Part shown: one piece after another, positions 9,480 through 21,675 of the stretch | Layout: each line of letters opens with the position of its first letter | Position numbering within the stretch: the first letter of the stretch is position 1 | Origin: Adiantum capillus-veneris | Lineage: Eukaryota > Streptophyta > Polypodiopsida > Polypodiales > Pteridaceae | Length of the DNA stretch: 64,000 bases | Reading direction: 5' to 3' | Assembly: GCA_014529385.2 (NCBI GenBank) | Contig: CM043967.1 | Coordinates: forward strand, 3,870,001-3,934,000 | Position numbers and translations under genes: made by a program | Notes under the pieces: model-generated | What the model was told of the DNA's origin: nothing | The model's input: the letters and a program-made list of their open reading frames with translations, nothing else | The model's database searches: none

Positions 9480-10948
9480 TGTAAACCAAAGACTCCAATG
9501 TAAAGTTGCAATCCATTTGGTGACTAATAGTTTAGTCTCTTCCATCCACTTTGCATCCATAGGTGGATAGATTTTGAGCTTCACCGTATAACGTCTTGTA
9601 ACTTTCCCCTTGATTTTACCTTATGTGCCAAAATATGGTCATGTCCAAAATCTCATCAAGTTTCTCAACATCACGTTGATCTTCATCTGGCATATCTTCT
9701 GGTATAACACCCATAAAAGGTCTTAGAAGATTCACTTGAAAAGTGTTGTGAATCTTTCAAGTGGCAATTTCAGCCTATATGAAACATCACTGATCTTGTC
9801 AATTACTTTAAAAAGGCCCATAGTAACACTTGCTAAGCTTGGGAAACAATTTTGTGTTGCCCTTCTTTTTAACCTTGGCTTTTCAAATTGCAAAAGAACC
9901 CCATCACCAAGTGAAAACAAGAGTTCACGATGGTGAAGATCAACGGTGCTTTTCAGCTTTGGCCGAATCTTCTTATACATCTTATCAATATTTTCTACAT
10001 ATCAATATGCTTCAAAAATCTTATTCTTTGTTTGCAAAATGGGAGGAACCTTTTTGCCACCTTTAACAATTTCAAAGGGTGACATATTTTTCGTTGACAA
10101 TTCACCATATTGTCGTATGCATACTTAAGCATGGGTAAATATTGTTCTCACTTGCCTTTATTGTCTGATACCTAGCATTTAAGCAGATCTAGGATAGTAG
10201 AATTAGCCTCTTCAACAATTTCAAAGGGTACCTACCTTTTTCATCGACGAATGCACCATATAGTTATATGCATACTTAGCATGAGTAAATATTGTTCTCA
10301 CTTGCCTTTATTGTCTTAACACCTAGCATTTAAGCATATCTAGGACATTAGAACCTTTTTGCCACCTTCAACAATTTCAAAGGGTGCCACCTTTCTCGTT
10401 GACAAATGCATCGTATTGTTATATGTATACTTAAGCATGGGTAAATATTGTTCTCACTTGTCTTTATTGTCTAACACCTAACATTTAAGCAGCCTAGGAC
10501 AATAGAATTGGCCTCTCTTGATTGTCCATCAGTTTGTGAATGAAATGAGGACAAAGACATGAGCATAGTGTCCATTTTTTCAAACAAGCCTCTCTAAAAC
10601 AGGCTCGTCATACGAGAATCACGATCATTGACAATAGTTTTTGCCATACCATGGTACTTATACATTGTATATGCACAATGGTGCCATCTAATCAGGTTTT
10701 ATCTTCTTCCTGACAAGAATAAAGTGGGCATGTTTGTTGACCATGCAAATAATGGTCCATTTACCATCATTCCTTGTCGACGTTCTTGGAAGATCAAAGA
10801 TAAAATCCATAGCAATACTTTCCCATGGCTTATCTGGAATGGGCAGTAGTTGTAACAACCCTGGTGCTTTGTGCATGTCAAACTTGACCATTTGGCAAAT
10901 TCCGCATGCTTGCACAAGACATCCACATCTCTCCTCGAAGTAGGCCAA
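9480..10948 (-). pseudogene. Gypsy integrase and chromodomain (broken)
   Basis: From right to left: the HHCC tail and start of the core (10948-10688: GCLVQACGICQMVKF, then PWESIAMDFIFDLP and KHAHFIL), the FH.QTDGQ region near 10540, a triplicated GKxPFEIV segment (10065-10520), the C-terminal GPF-like stretch (9980-9732: MGLFKVIDKISDVSYRLKLP), then a chromodomain-like tail in another frame (9725-9480, beginning near PEDMPDEDQ). Stops and frameshifts separate the parts. The second catalytic Asp and the Glu could not be placed confidently. A chromodomain places the element among chromoviruses. Confidence 0.75.
10065..10520 (-). repeat. Integrase segment tandemly triplicated (149-156-bp units)
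   Basis: AACAATTTCAAAGGGT begins units at 10065, 10214 and 10370. Each continues through a CACCATAT/CATCGTATTG and ATATGCATACTTA.GCATG..TAAATATTG series to a CTAGGA near its end. Each unit encodes on the minus strand the YLPMLKYTYNNTMHLSTRK...PFEIVEGG type segment found once in normal integrases. Units differ by scattered substitutions, so the triplication is not very recent. Confidence 0.75.
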
Positions 10949-11250
10949 TAAAAGAATGTCTTGATCGCTTCCATTGTCGCATCTATACTACGATGCCTAC
11001 ATTGGGTGGGAGATGACTTTCTATCATAACTTTATGTCGCAATGGCCTAGTGACACATAGTCTTTCATCCATCATCATAAAACCATAATGAAGAGATAGT
11101 GCTCATGGCATTGTTCCTCGAAGAATTGTTCAAAGATCCGTACAAGATCTTCATCTTCTGTAGCATATTTTCCCTTCATGTCATCAAGCTCAATTCCAAG
11201 GTCTAGTGATCTGTTTGGACAAGAAAATTAGCACTTAGCAGGTATTGTTT

Positions 11251-12140
11251 TCAACTTGAAAGCGCAACCATTAACTTTTTTTCATAAATTTGCATAGTCT
11301 TTTCTTGCCCTTGCAAGATTTTGCTTTCATAGGCTACTATCTGAGCATCTTGCATTAACACTGCTTCCATACTATTGCCACACGCATCACACTGGACCAC
11401 AAATAACTTCCTGAAATTTGGAAAAACAATTACTAGATCCGATGTCATCTTTTCCTTCAAGATATTTAAAGCTGAAATCTCTCTTTGTCTCCATTTGAAA
11501 GTGGACTCTTTCTTTTGTAAAGCATGTAGGAGTGAAGCAATCTTGAAAAATATTTGTAATCTTTTGTAATAGGAACACAATCCCAAGAAGCTACGGACAT
11601 CGTGCACAGTCTTCAAATTTGGCCATGTCTTGATTGCTTCAACCTTGGCAGGATCCATTCGGACACCATCCTTTGACACTATGTGGCCTAGAAAGTGGAT
11701 CTCTTCAAGAAGAATTCACTTTTCTTAGTGTTGATGAGCAACATGTGATTGCGTAGCTCTTCGAACACAATGGTCAAGTGACGCCTATGCTCCTCTTTAT
11801 TCTTCGAATAGAATATCATGTCATCAAGGAATGTGGCAACAAACTTTTGATGTGGACGGAGAATCCATTCCATCATCCTATTGAACGTAGCAGGAACATT
11901 TGTAAGACCAAATGGCATCATTAAGAACTCATATAAACCAAATGTCGTCCTAAATGCATTCTTGTGCACATCCTCTTGTCTGATACGAATTTGATGGTAT
12001 CCACTCTTAAGATCTATCTTACTGAAAATTATTGCACTCTCTAAATGGTCAAGAATATCATCAATCCTTGGAGTAGGCAACCTCTTCTTGATGGTATTTT
12101 TATTCAACGTAGAGTAATCTTTATAGGTGCCAAGAGCCAT
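11251..12140 (-). pseudogene. Gypsy reverse transcriptase and RNase H (broken)
   Basis: 12140-11688 encodes DYSTLNKNTIKKRLPTPRID, then FSKIDLKSGYHQIRI, MMPFGLTNVPATFNRMM and the catalytic FLDDMIFYS, all in canonical Ty3/gypsy order with both active-site Asp residues present. A frameshift at about 11685 leads to 11679-11251: connection domain (DPAKVEAIKTWPNLKTVHDV, FLGLCSYYKR) and RNase H start (FVVQCDACGNSMEAVLMQ). Immediately upstream (12150-12390) the KPGT/priming region is only partly readable. Confidence 0.85.
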
Positions 12141-12401
12141 CCTTCTTTAGCAGTAGAAGCACTGAGGAGAAAAAGGGTGAAGAACTAGGTTAAATCAACC
12201 CTTTTTCTAACAGCTCCTCTACTTAACTGATAGTATCTTTATGTTGGGCCGCAATAACCCTATAGAGAGGTCTATTTGGTGGGCTACAACCTGGCACCAA
12301 ATTTATCGGATGATCCTCAGGCCTCTCCGGTGGCAATTGAGATGATAATGAATCGAAGAAACAATCACTAAACTCTTGCAAAAATGCTCATATTTTTTTA
12401 T

Positions 12402-13510
12402 CTAACACAGATAAATTTGACTGGCAACTATGTAAAACATCACGTACAAAAAACAAGTACGCAAAAAATGATTTTTAAATATAGTAATGATATTTGATAC
12501 AATAGGGACAGACTCTCCTTTAAGCTTTACATCCAAGATGTGAAATTTTCCCCTATGTTCTAGGGTAACCTTTTTGTTGAAGACATCCAACACTCCCATG
12601 TACACGAAACTTCCATGGGATTCCCAACAATGCATCGTACCCTTCGAGTGGCATGATGTAAAATTCTTATGTGTCTACATACGACTGAATATGCAGACGT
12701 AGCTTTCCAATGATGGGAGTAACTCACATTGAATGGTTATGACTTGCCAAACTTGCCTTTGTTGTGTGTCCCATCTCTTCAGCTTTGATGCCCAACTTGA
12801 TAGCCAACTCTGAGGTGAGATAAAGTTTGCTTTGCACCTAGATCAAAGAAAAGAAACTGTTTTTTGAACCCTAACTTTACACCACGCTTTGCATAATTCA
12901 CTGGCATCAGAATTTGGCCTATCGCCCCCATATCTAGCACTAAACCGGTCGTGGGTTGTGCTTCTTTCCTTTCTTATCCTCTTTATTCTCTGAGTTAGCT
13001 AGCCTCTTCTTCTATGGACAATCTGCACCAAGTGATGAGACTACTTGCAAATAAAGAAATTATTCTCAGCCATTAAAGATTTCTTCTCTTTGAAAGACTT
13101 GCACACAAAAGGCTTCTTCTTCTTTTTCTTAGCATGCCCTCTAGACGTCTTGGTTGAGTCCTTAGCTTATCAAATTGTTGGAGGAAAGTGAGAACCTTCG
13201 TCTTGTCCTCAAATCCGCTAAAATTATCAAACTTCACAGCTGCACCACATTCTTTGTATGGTTTTGGGTTGTCCCCAGCACTGCCAAATTATCATAAGGA
13301 AATATGTGCAACATGGGTATAGTGGTAGGAATTATATGTGCCCCTTGGCCATTAGGATCTTGGCTTCCTAGTGCCATATTTGTCTGCTCATTTGAAAAAC
13401 CAACCATATTAAAATTAGTGTGTGGCACCACAAACTGGCCTTGATTACACCGAAACCCTGGCTATAAGCCAATATTAATATACAAGGGCTTTGGTATCAT
13501 GCCTTGCATA
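12402..13510 (-). pseudogene. Gypsy gag end, zinc knuckle and protease (broken)
   Basis: Right to left: a gag-like frame (13431-13234), a degraded CCHC-type knuckle near 13060-13020 (ICK ... GADCP), and a retropepsin-like stretch 12860-12600 with FFDLGAK at the active-site position, AIKLGIKAEEMG after a frameshift, then a PLEGYDALLGIPW-like end. The protease active site is normally D-S/T-G-A, so DLGA is a changed form. Gag-protease spacing fits a chromovirus. Confidence 0.55.
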
Positions 13511-13559
13511 CCCCCAAAGATTGTTCCTGGCATGTACTGATGATTTCTAGATGCATAAC

Positions 13560-14990
13560 AAGCCGTGCTCTGAAACACAGATCCACCCTCTAAATACCCA
13601 AGACCCGAACACTTTCATCAAACTCTCACCAAGTTGTCCAAACTTGTCAAGGGATGTAATTGCAGGTTTTTGACCCAATTTCGACAGCATAAAGGCCTTA
13701 AAACCCCTGTAGGTCAAAAGTACATATCTAGGACACTTTCCCTTGCATTTTGAAAGCTTTGCGATGAGCCGTAGGTCAATTTCAGCATGTTGTAATGCCA
13801 TGTTTTGGTCATTGTCAGGTGCCCAAAGCCCTATATAAGCACCCTACGGCTCTCTTGAGGCTCCCTTGGTGGTACCTTGTACTTTAGGTGCGAAAGCCTA
13901 AACCTGCAAATAAACACAGCAGGTAGTAATTTTTTTTTTTTTGGATTGTTTTGAGCCCAGCGAACATGTCTATGCATGTCTTTGGAGCTCTTGCACGCAA
14001 TGGCAGAGTTCCCCATTGAATCAAACCAGTTTTCATACGAGAGAACTTTTTGTTTTGCAATCCTTCCCGATGTAATTGTGCGTACCTATGGGGGATTAGC
14101 AATTAGCTAATCTGGTTTGTGTTCATAATGCTCTTTCCTTGGCAAACATTCATAAAACCCCTAGAAATGTACATGGTCATCTGAGAAGCCCAAACTAGTG
14201 GGGCGTTATCGTATGTGAAAAGGGAAGAGAGAGATGCACGAGAGAAAATCATCACGCTACATGAGACAAGGGAGAAGGCAAGCTTTCCATTAAAGTTGTA
14301 ATCACGTGCACCCACTACTCACACACGCACACACACTGTAATTCACAATGAATTCCAAAATAAGCCCCCACTCAAATTTGGACACCCCCCTCTTGGAATG
14401 AGGTTTTTGGAGTGTGTATTGGCCTACAAGAGGTTGCTCTCCTACTACCATGTGTCCAGTTTGCTCCTTTTGGTTTAATTCCTAGCACCCACCAACTTAT
14501 AAACTCCTGTCTCGCGGGGCCTAAATGACTTTAACTAAGCCTAGCCACCTTTTAACTACTGAGATTTTAGTGATGATCGGCCCAACCAACTTGTGGATTC
14601 CAGACCCTCACTGTTGCGATGAAACTCTCGACCATCGGTTGTTTCATAGTGTCCATACAATGTTTGGTCATTTCTGACTTCAAAAAGAGGGTCCCAAAAT
14701 TTGAATAAAAAATCAAGGGAAGGAAACCAACAAATAAAGTTAGTGTTTGTCACAGTCTCGTGACATACCCCCTCTTGAAATTGCAAACATCCTTGATTGC
14801 ATTCTAGATATACATGCCATAGATGTAATTAGCACCTTTTTATCATCACATGTATCTGCAAGAAATGTCATCAAACATAGATACAAATGACTTAATGAAA
14901 CCTTAATACTTTTTTCATTTATGTCTATCATAGAAGTGAGCATTATACCTTTTAACACCTGCCAAGTATTGTACACTTCTATTGCACTAA
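13560..14990 (-). repeat. Ty3/gypsy LTR (copy B), shared by two tandem copies
   Basis: Same orientation as copy A. Landmarks: CCTATATAAGCACCC (about 13830), a T-run at 13931-13942, GAATCAAACCAGTTTTC, a short ACACACAC tract (14325-14337), TCTTGGAATGAGG. It lies between the gag of the full copy (left) and a chromodomain fragment (right), so it is the 5' LTR of one copy and the 3' LTR of the next. Confidence 0.6.
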
Positions 14991-15029
14991 ATCTGTATTT
15001 GCATATGATGTGCTAGCTCAAGTATCACG

Positions 15030-15290
15030 CCTCTTTTGAACACGTGCATTGTAAACCAAAGGCTTTAAAGTATAAGATGCAATATATTTGGTGACTCTAA
15101 CAGTTCACTCTCTTCCATACACTTTGCATCCGTGGATAGTTTTTTAACTTCACCAAATAACATCTTGCAACTTTTCCCTTAACTTTTCTTTCCTTATGTG
15201 CCAAAATATCGTGAAGTTCCTCAACGTCAGGTTGATCTTCGTCTGGAATATCTTTTGGTACATCGTGCATAAAAAGGTCTTAGAAGAAAA
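15030..15290 (-). pseudogene. Chromodomain fragment of a second gypsy copy
   Basis: On the minus strand, after a start near DVPKDIPDEDQPDVEEL, comes ILAHKERKVKGK followed by YLVKLKNYP, the core of a chromodomain (binding of modified histone tails by retroelement integrases). It matches the tail of copy A at 9480-9730. Its upstream integrase is cut off at about 15290, where sequence in the opposite orientation begins. Confidence 0.65.
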
Positions 15291-15299
15291 CCATATTAG

Positions 15300-15950
15300 G
15301 TAATTGCTAATCCTCTACAGGTATGCACAGTTCCATTACAAAGGATTGCAAAAATTGAGAGGTTTTTGGCATAAAAACTCGTCCGATTTGAAAGGAAACT
15401 GTCCCATTGCGTGTGGGAGCTCTAGAGACACGCGTAGACATCTTTGCTCCGCTCAAAATGATCCAAAACAAAAAATTACAACCTGTTGTGTTTATTTGCA
15501 GGTTTAGGGTTTCGCACCTAAACTGCAAAGTAACACCAGGGGAGCCTCAAGAAAACCTGGGGGTGCTTATATAGGGCTTTGGGCACTTGACAGTGACCAA
15601 AAGAGGGAATTACATAATGCTGAAATTGACCTGTAGCTCATCGAAAAGCTTTTAAAATGCAAGGGAAACCATCCTAGATGTGTGATTGGACCTTTAGGGA
15701 TTTTGGCGCCGATATGTTGCCAAAATTGGGTCAAAATTTTGCAATTACATCCCTTGACATGTTTAGACAGCTTGGTGAGGGTTAGGTGAAACTATTTGGG
15801 TTGTTTATTAGCAAGTGAATAAAGAAATATCGAAAGGGACGTTAGTCTTTATTTCTTCTCAAGAGCGCTCTAGCTACCAAGTTGTGAATTGCTTTGAAGT
15901 AGTGAACTCTAGGTCCATGTTTATTCCTTTGTGCCATAAAGTATAAGTAA
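15300..15950 (+). repeat. Gypsy LTR fragment in inverted orientation (copy C)
   Basis: Reverse complement resembles 13560-14100: ATTACAAAGGATTGCAAAAA, TGCTTATATAGGGCTTTGGG and CTCTAGCTACCAAGTTGTG are shared with copies A and B. It abuts copy B head to head, giving a large imperfect inverted repeat. Confidence 0.6.
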
Positions 15951-15954
15951 AGTT

Positions 15955-16290
15955 AAACAACATATAGATTGGGATAAGATTTTTGAAGCAGATCTATATG
16001 TAGAAAATATGGATGAAATGCATAAGAAAATTAAACTTGCCTTAGAGAAGACAGGCAAAGCAGAAAAGGGCTGCTGACCGTCACCGTCCTGAACTCTTGT
16101 TTTCACTTGATGGTTGGGTTATTTTGTGGTTTAAAAAGGCAAGGTTCAAAAAGATGAAGGGAAAGGAAAAGTTGTTTCCCAAGATCAACATGCGTTACTA
16201 TGAGCCTTTTCAAGTACTTGACAAGATCAACGATGTTGCATATAGGATGAAATTGCCTAACACTTGAAATATTCATAATGCATTTCATGT
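15955..16290 (+). pseudogene. Gypsy integrase C-terminal fragment fused to an LTR fragment
   Basis: Plus-strand frames read DKIFEADLYVENMDEMHKKI, then after a frameshift RHRPELLFSLDGWVILWFKK and YYEPFQVLDKINDVAYRMKL, the integrase C-terminal segment seen at 9732-9980. It directly follows an LTR fragment, an order not found in an intact element, so this is a rearranged relic. Confidence 0.65.
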
Positions 16291-16292
16291 GT

Positions 16293-16625
16293 AAGGTTTT
16301 TGAAGTGTGTTGGTCTGGTTGCTCTCCTACTACCATGTGTCTAGTTTGCTCCTTTTGGTTTAATTCCTAGTACCCACCAACTTATAAAGTCCTGTCGTTG
16401 GGCCAAATGACTTTAACTTAGCTTAGCCACCCTTTTACTACTCAGATTTCAGTGTCAAATCAGCCCAACCTACTAGTGACTGCTAGACCTTCATTGGTGC
16501 GAGTGAAACTCTTGGCCATAAATTGTTTCACACTGGCCATACAATGTCCAGCCAAAAAGAGGGTCCCAAAAATAAAACAAAAAATCAAGGGAAGGAAACT
16601 AGCAAATAAAGTTGATTTTTGTCAT
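16293..16625 (-). repeat. Gypsy LTR fragment (copy D)
   Basis: Collinear with 14395-14770 (for example GCTCTCCTACTACCATGTGT, ACTTATAAA.TCCTGTC and TTGTTTCA.A.TG.CCATA), in the same orientation as copy B. Confidence 0.6.
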
Positions 16626-16999
16626 GGTGTGTTGCTTTGGCTGTTTGTCGTGTATACATTCCCGAAACACTCATCCTCGCTATCTAGCTCTCTTGCGATG
16701 GAGCAACAATCAACAGAGGTGGCGGAACAAACTCCTCTCCTTCATGCAATTTCTATCGCACATCATTCTATTAGTTGGCGTTCATCAACCTCTCTTGCTG
16801 ATTTGATGGTGGAGCAGTGACCATTTCATAAGTTGCTATAGCTTGATTTCAGAGTCAGACACTAGGACTTGTTTAAGTACCCTTGACATGGTCTCTATTG
16901 GGGTTGTGTCCATTTTCTTATGATATTTGGATATTTTTAGGACTTTTTTGACCTTGTAAAGGATTAGTAACTCTTATTTATAATTGTTGATTGTCTTTA
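16626..16999. other. No gene recognised
   Basis: Short frames only; one (16452-16820) overlaps the LTR fragment and has no conserved motif. Confidence 0.4.
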
Positions 17000-17687
17000 G
17001 CTAGTTCCAGTTGGAGACTCCCAATAGCCATCTCCAATCAAAAAATTAGTCATTACGTACTTTCAAGCATGGAAATTGTTCTTGTCTCCTTGATCTTTTT
17101 GTCTTAATCCTATTGAGTCTCTATCGCATGCTATTTCCCATACAAAGACTCCTTCACAGAATCTCTAGTTGTATCGTGTCTTGATGATTCTTATCTCCTT
17201 CTATGTTTCTTAGTTTTCCTATGTCTCCTCACCTAGGAGGACTTTATCTAGAACTAGTGGTGGTTCACTTTTTTTTGGCTTTGTGTTCTACCTCTTCCTT
17301 GAGATAAGCTACATCTTCCTCTTCAGGTGAATATCTCTACTAAAGCTAGTTCCAGTCGGAGACTCCCGATAGCCATTCCCATCAAAGAATTGGTCATTAT
17401 GTACTTTCAAGCATGGAGGTTGTTCTTGTCTCCTTGGTCTTTTCATCTTAATCCTATTGAGTCGCTATCTCATGCTCTTTCCCATACAAAGACACCTTCA
17501 CAGAATCTCTAGTTGTATCGTGTCTTGATGATTCTTATCTCCTTCTATGTTTCTTAGTTTTCCTACGTCTCCTCGCCTAGGAGGACTTTATCTAGAACTA
17601 GTGGTGGTTCACTTTCCTTGGCTTTGTGTTCTACCTCTTCCTTGAGATAAGCTACATCTTCCTCTTCAGATGAATATCTCTACTAAA
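17000..17687. repeat. 345-bp tandem duplication
   Basis: Unit 1 is 17000-17344, unit 2 is 17345-17687; both begin GCTAGTTCCAGT and end GAATATCTCTACTAAA, and a third start (GCTAG) follows at 17688. The units differ by scattered substitutions and a few short indels. Both carry TCCCATACAAAGAC and GGAGGACTTTATC. The duplication lies directly upstream of the gag relic. Confidence 0.85.
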
Positions 17688-18250
17688 GCTAGATTTGTTT
17701 TTGTTGGTGCTTTCAAAGGCACTCTTGATCAATACTATTATCCTGGTTATCTAGGCTGGAAATCAACTTTCAAGGTGGCAAGTGGATCCAAGAAGCGTGT
17801 TCAATTTGAGGATGACTCCATTTCTTCTTCATCTTCAGACAGTTCCTCTTCCTTTAATTTCAGTGAGTATGAGAAAAAGCGAAAGAAGCGAAGAAAGGCC
17901 AAGAAAAGCAGATCTAAGAAAAATTCTAGAAAGCATAGCACATAAAGCAATCTATCAGTTCAAAGGAGGAGACCTCGTCTTCTTCCAATAGTTCAAACAA
18001 CAAGATGCAAAAGAAGAGTAAAGAGTTTCACGATGGGGCTCAAGTTGAAAAGTTTGACACTTTTTTTGGCTTTCCCATCGAGATCTAGTATTCATAATCG
18101 CTTTTTTGGGGGTCATTTCTTAGAAGCCTCCAAGGTACTAAAGGTAGCACTTTTTCTTAAAGGTAATGCAAAGACATGGTGGTCGACCCTACTTTTGCAC
18201 AAGAATGTACCAAATACATGGGTAAAGCTCAAAAGACTTTTCACTTAGAC
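17670..18250 (+). pseudogene. Ty3/gypsy gag relic
   Basis: First frame (17670-17945) encodes a Ser-rich then Lys/Arg-rich linker (SSSSSDSSSSF followed by KKRKKRRKAKKSRSKKN). After stops, the frame 18033-18248 carries FLEASKVLKVALFLKGNAK-TWW and PNTWVKLKRLF, the conserved core of the Retrotrans_gag family (capsid-like). The frame ends at 18250. No protease or RT follows, so only this fragment remains. Confidence 0.65.
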
Positions 18251-18640
18251 ATGGTTGATGGAGGAGTATGAAGAGTACGTCATCACAATTTGGAACCATC
18301 TATGGATGACAAAAGACAATACTTGGGTGATGTATTGCCAACCATTTTGGAACATCTTTCTGGCAATTGCTTCTTTTTGAAGGATCCCTTTTTTGGAGTA
18401 GATGGAGCGACTTTGCTAATGCGGCTTACCAAAAGAGGTCCGGCGGTCCTATGTGACACAGGTCCCAAGACACAAGAAAAAGAACATAAAGGTAAGCTAG
18501 GTTCACCAATAATTTGGTCAAGGGCAGGAAATATCTGGCTCTTGATGCAAAGTGGATGGAGGAGGAGGACTTCACAGATTCTCCTCAATACTAGAGCTAT
18601 ACCTTGAGGCTTCGGGATTTTTGGCAATATCTATTCTTAA
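18251..18640 (+). other. Unidentified frame after the gag relic
   Basis: A 105-codon plus-strand frame (18290-18607) with no recognised motif; it may be a further decayed part of the same element. Confidence 0.2.
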
Positions 18641-21229
18641 GTTCATGTTGAATCAACGGGTTGAATATGGTGCGGTGTGTATTGCACAAGAGGCAAGATA
18701 CTCCACTCCTTTGTCACAGATTGCCTAGATTGAATAAAGTTACTAATTTCTCCATGAGATTTTAGGGGTATTGATAGGCTGACAATAGTGTGGGGAATGA
18801 CTTTATGAATAGATGCACATTGAATTGGAAATTTCCTAGATTGAACTTGTTTAATGTGTTCTTTCATGACGATTTGTGTGTGTGTGTGTGTGTGTTGTTA
18901 GAGTATATGTTGGAAAGATGAAATGTCTATAATATTTTGTTTGATGATTGATCTGATGAATTTAGTGCATCTACACATGTGCTAGAGGTTAGTGAGATCT
19001 AGATGTGATGGCTAAGTGAGTCGGGATTGTGATTCTAGAGCATCAAGATTTCTATTTGGATGAGATGGCTGGATACTATTGTTAATGCATCAAAGAGTTC
19101 TGGAAGGATGAGATGGCTAAACAATGATCTAGGTGCATCAATAGTTCTCGACTAGATGAGATGATTAGATTGACTATTTGTTCCAGAGTGCTCAATGTGA
19201 GCTATGTGTTTGTGAAATGCATGCTTAGTGAATGTACTGCCTCATTTGGGATGGTCATTGGCATGTCTGATAGAATTATGGAAAAGGATGTGAATCTGAT
19301 AGGACAATTCTATACTCACGAAAATATGATGTGATTGTTCAATGATTGTCATCTTTGTGCAAGTACTAGATGTGTGCAGTCTAGTGAATGGGTGCATAGA
19401 GTCAATGTCTATTGAGCTAGTTTATGTCCTTTACTCACCTCATACCAGATAACCCTTAATAGATACCCTAGGGATACTCTATGCATACTAGCCTCATAAA
19501 CAATAGTGCAACATTAACTCTCGTACAAAACGGCTTATCCGTCTGAATGTGGATCATTTTCACAATTAACTTAGTGTTGTAATGAGAGGTAGATTCATAC
19601 TTATCATTATCCCCTGAGGTTTGAAAGTTGGGTTGCTCCATAGGCATCACCTTCTGATAAGGAAAGGTTAGAGTCTCTTGCCGTTCTTGGTAGACACAAT
19701 AGTTGTTGGTGATATAGGGGTTTGTGCTCCTTGTAGGCCTTCATGCTTGAAAAGTTTGAGAGGCCTACCCTTAAAGCTAAGTTTGCTCAGTGCTTCAATT
19801 TTGTCCTCGTGGTGATTACTCCCCAAGTGTCTATATAATTGTGGAAGACTCTCTTAAAATATATGGTACCCTCCAAGCTCAAGAAGTGGTCTCCCTTATC
19901 TCTCGTGGTGGCCATTGTTTGCGGTGGAAGAAGTTGGCCCTATAATATTAAGCATTTGGACATAGTATCCGGAGTGTCAGGAGAATCCAAGTTCTGAGTT
20001 GTGAGAACATAGTGCAACTTTGAGAATTGTCAAGGAGATTTGCAAAAGGTCCATGTTCTTCCTTCAGGGACACATTTTAAGTAGAGAAGGCATTGAAATT
20101 GTTGACTTCCCATTTGCAGCTATCTTTAGAGTCAAACTTTGATGTGCTATAACTTGGTCAAAGGCAGATTCCAACCTAGCTTGTAATTGTCGATGCCTTA
20201 GATGGCTCCCCCATAGGCCCTCAAAATTGGGGGGACCTTCATGGATTGGAGGGCCCATAGCGGGCACCTTATAAACCCCACTAGAAGTGGTGACTACATA
20301 GTATCGAAGGGCCCTCCGGTTGAATCTTTAAAGGGCCTTATGGTATGTCCCAATGCTTTTCTAACTTGTTTTGAGTTTGGTTTGCCCTTCAAATGACCAA
20401 ATCTATCAATTGAAAGTTCTAGGGATCATCAATTTGTAAGATCAAATTGTTGATCCATAGGTGAATCTATTAATCTATGTAGGAATGGATACCTTGACAA
20501 GTCTTGTGATGGCATTTGCTATCCGATGCGAAAGATGAGGAAAGACCCTAGCACTCTCAGTCCAAATTTGGAATTAGAACCTAATTTTGACACTTAAACG
20601 AGTCTCTATCTATGGATCCCTAGTTTGACATGAGTAAAACTACCAATCCACCAATCAAAGAGCTGTTTTTTATGAACTTTAGCCTATGGCTACAAAAATA
20701 GGCCACTTTGGTTAGCTCAAGTGCTAATGAAGACAATATTCCACCTACACTTGAAATCCTTGCACCAATAGCACGATGAAAAGCAAAAAAAACAAAGGCC
20801 CTTATCACATTCTTTACTCTTTGCAAACATGCATGCAAACATTTGTGTTTTTACATAATTCATTGATACTCATAAGCTTAGTCATATTCTTTCTCATACT
20901 TATGCTTTTTTCTTTAATTAGGATGCATTCTAAACAATGTTCGGAGTGGAATGGATGGTTCTTTACAAGATTACTGAAGCACCTATGTGTGTCCTCATGC
21001 ACACATGCCTGCGCATGTTAAGGGAGAACCCACTCTAATTCCTACTCAATCTAAACATTTATCTACTTCTTAATGCTTAAGCTTTGTTTTGGGCATTGAT
21101 TGTTCATTGTTTTGGGCCTCATCCAGTAAAGAAAATGTTTAGAGCATTGGTACCTAAAGACCAAGACGCAAATTAACACAATCGAATCCAAATTTTGCCT
21201 AGTTTATTCTTAAGTAACTCTTTCTAGTG
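18641..21229. other. No gene recognised; contains short repeats
   Basis: Only short frames. A (GT)n run lies at 18872-18895. At about 18985-19185 a degenerate 55-60-bp unit recurs about four times, marked by GATGAGATGGCT or GATGTGATGGCT and GCATCAA. Nothing else is seen. Confidence 0.5.
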
Positions 21230-21308
21230 TCTCATATCGGAGTGCAATTGGGAACTTGTACATAAATTTCTACTCACTCCTATGACGTTAAAATACTCTT
21301 CTTCTTCT

Positions 21309-21400
<92 letters not shown>

Positions 21401-21469
21401 TTTTGCATCGTCAAGACCTTCCGTGAGGTCTGAGGCCAACAGGGGTTGTTGATGGATGCGCACGGGATA

Positions 21470-21548
<79 letters not shown>

Positions 21549-21640
21549 TGGCCTACCTTAAGGCAAAAGACCAACAGGGTGGTGAAAGGATTTGAATGGC
21601 ACAGACACAACCCTTTTTTTTTGGGGGGGGGGGGGGGGCA
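21230..21640 (+). repeat. LINE-type 3' end followed by (CT)n, (GT)n, (CT)n and a G-run
   Basis: Plus-strand GTCTCATAT ... CCTATGACGTTAAAATA then (CTT)n and (CT)n (21311-21340), resembling the 3' ends at 1480-1420 and 6720-6584. Next come (GT)n (21341-21387), a second (CT)n (21472-21544) and a G-run (about 21621-21638). Confidence 0.5.
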
Positions 21641-21675
21641 GATGAGAGAGCGGCCTGTGTGTGTGTGTGTGTAAC

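Larger units (their letters stand above)
8000..14990 (-). mobile_element. Ty3/gypsy chromovirus, full internal region with two LTRs
   Basis: Minus-strand order from right to left: LTR (about 14990-13560), gag with zinc knuckle, protease, RT, RNase H, integrase, chromodomain, LTR (about 9400-8000). The two LTR regions are recognisably similar but diverged with many indels, so this is an old insertion. The exact ends could not be fixed because no convincing target duplication was found. Upstream of the right LTR lies another chromodomain fragment (15030-15290), so the copies form an LTR-internal-LTR-partial internal series. Confidence 0.75.

Noticed and set aside
10065-10520. CRISPR-like regularly spaced repeats
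   Set aside because: Units are about 150 bp, contiguous and encode integrase; there are no spacers and this is a plant genome.
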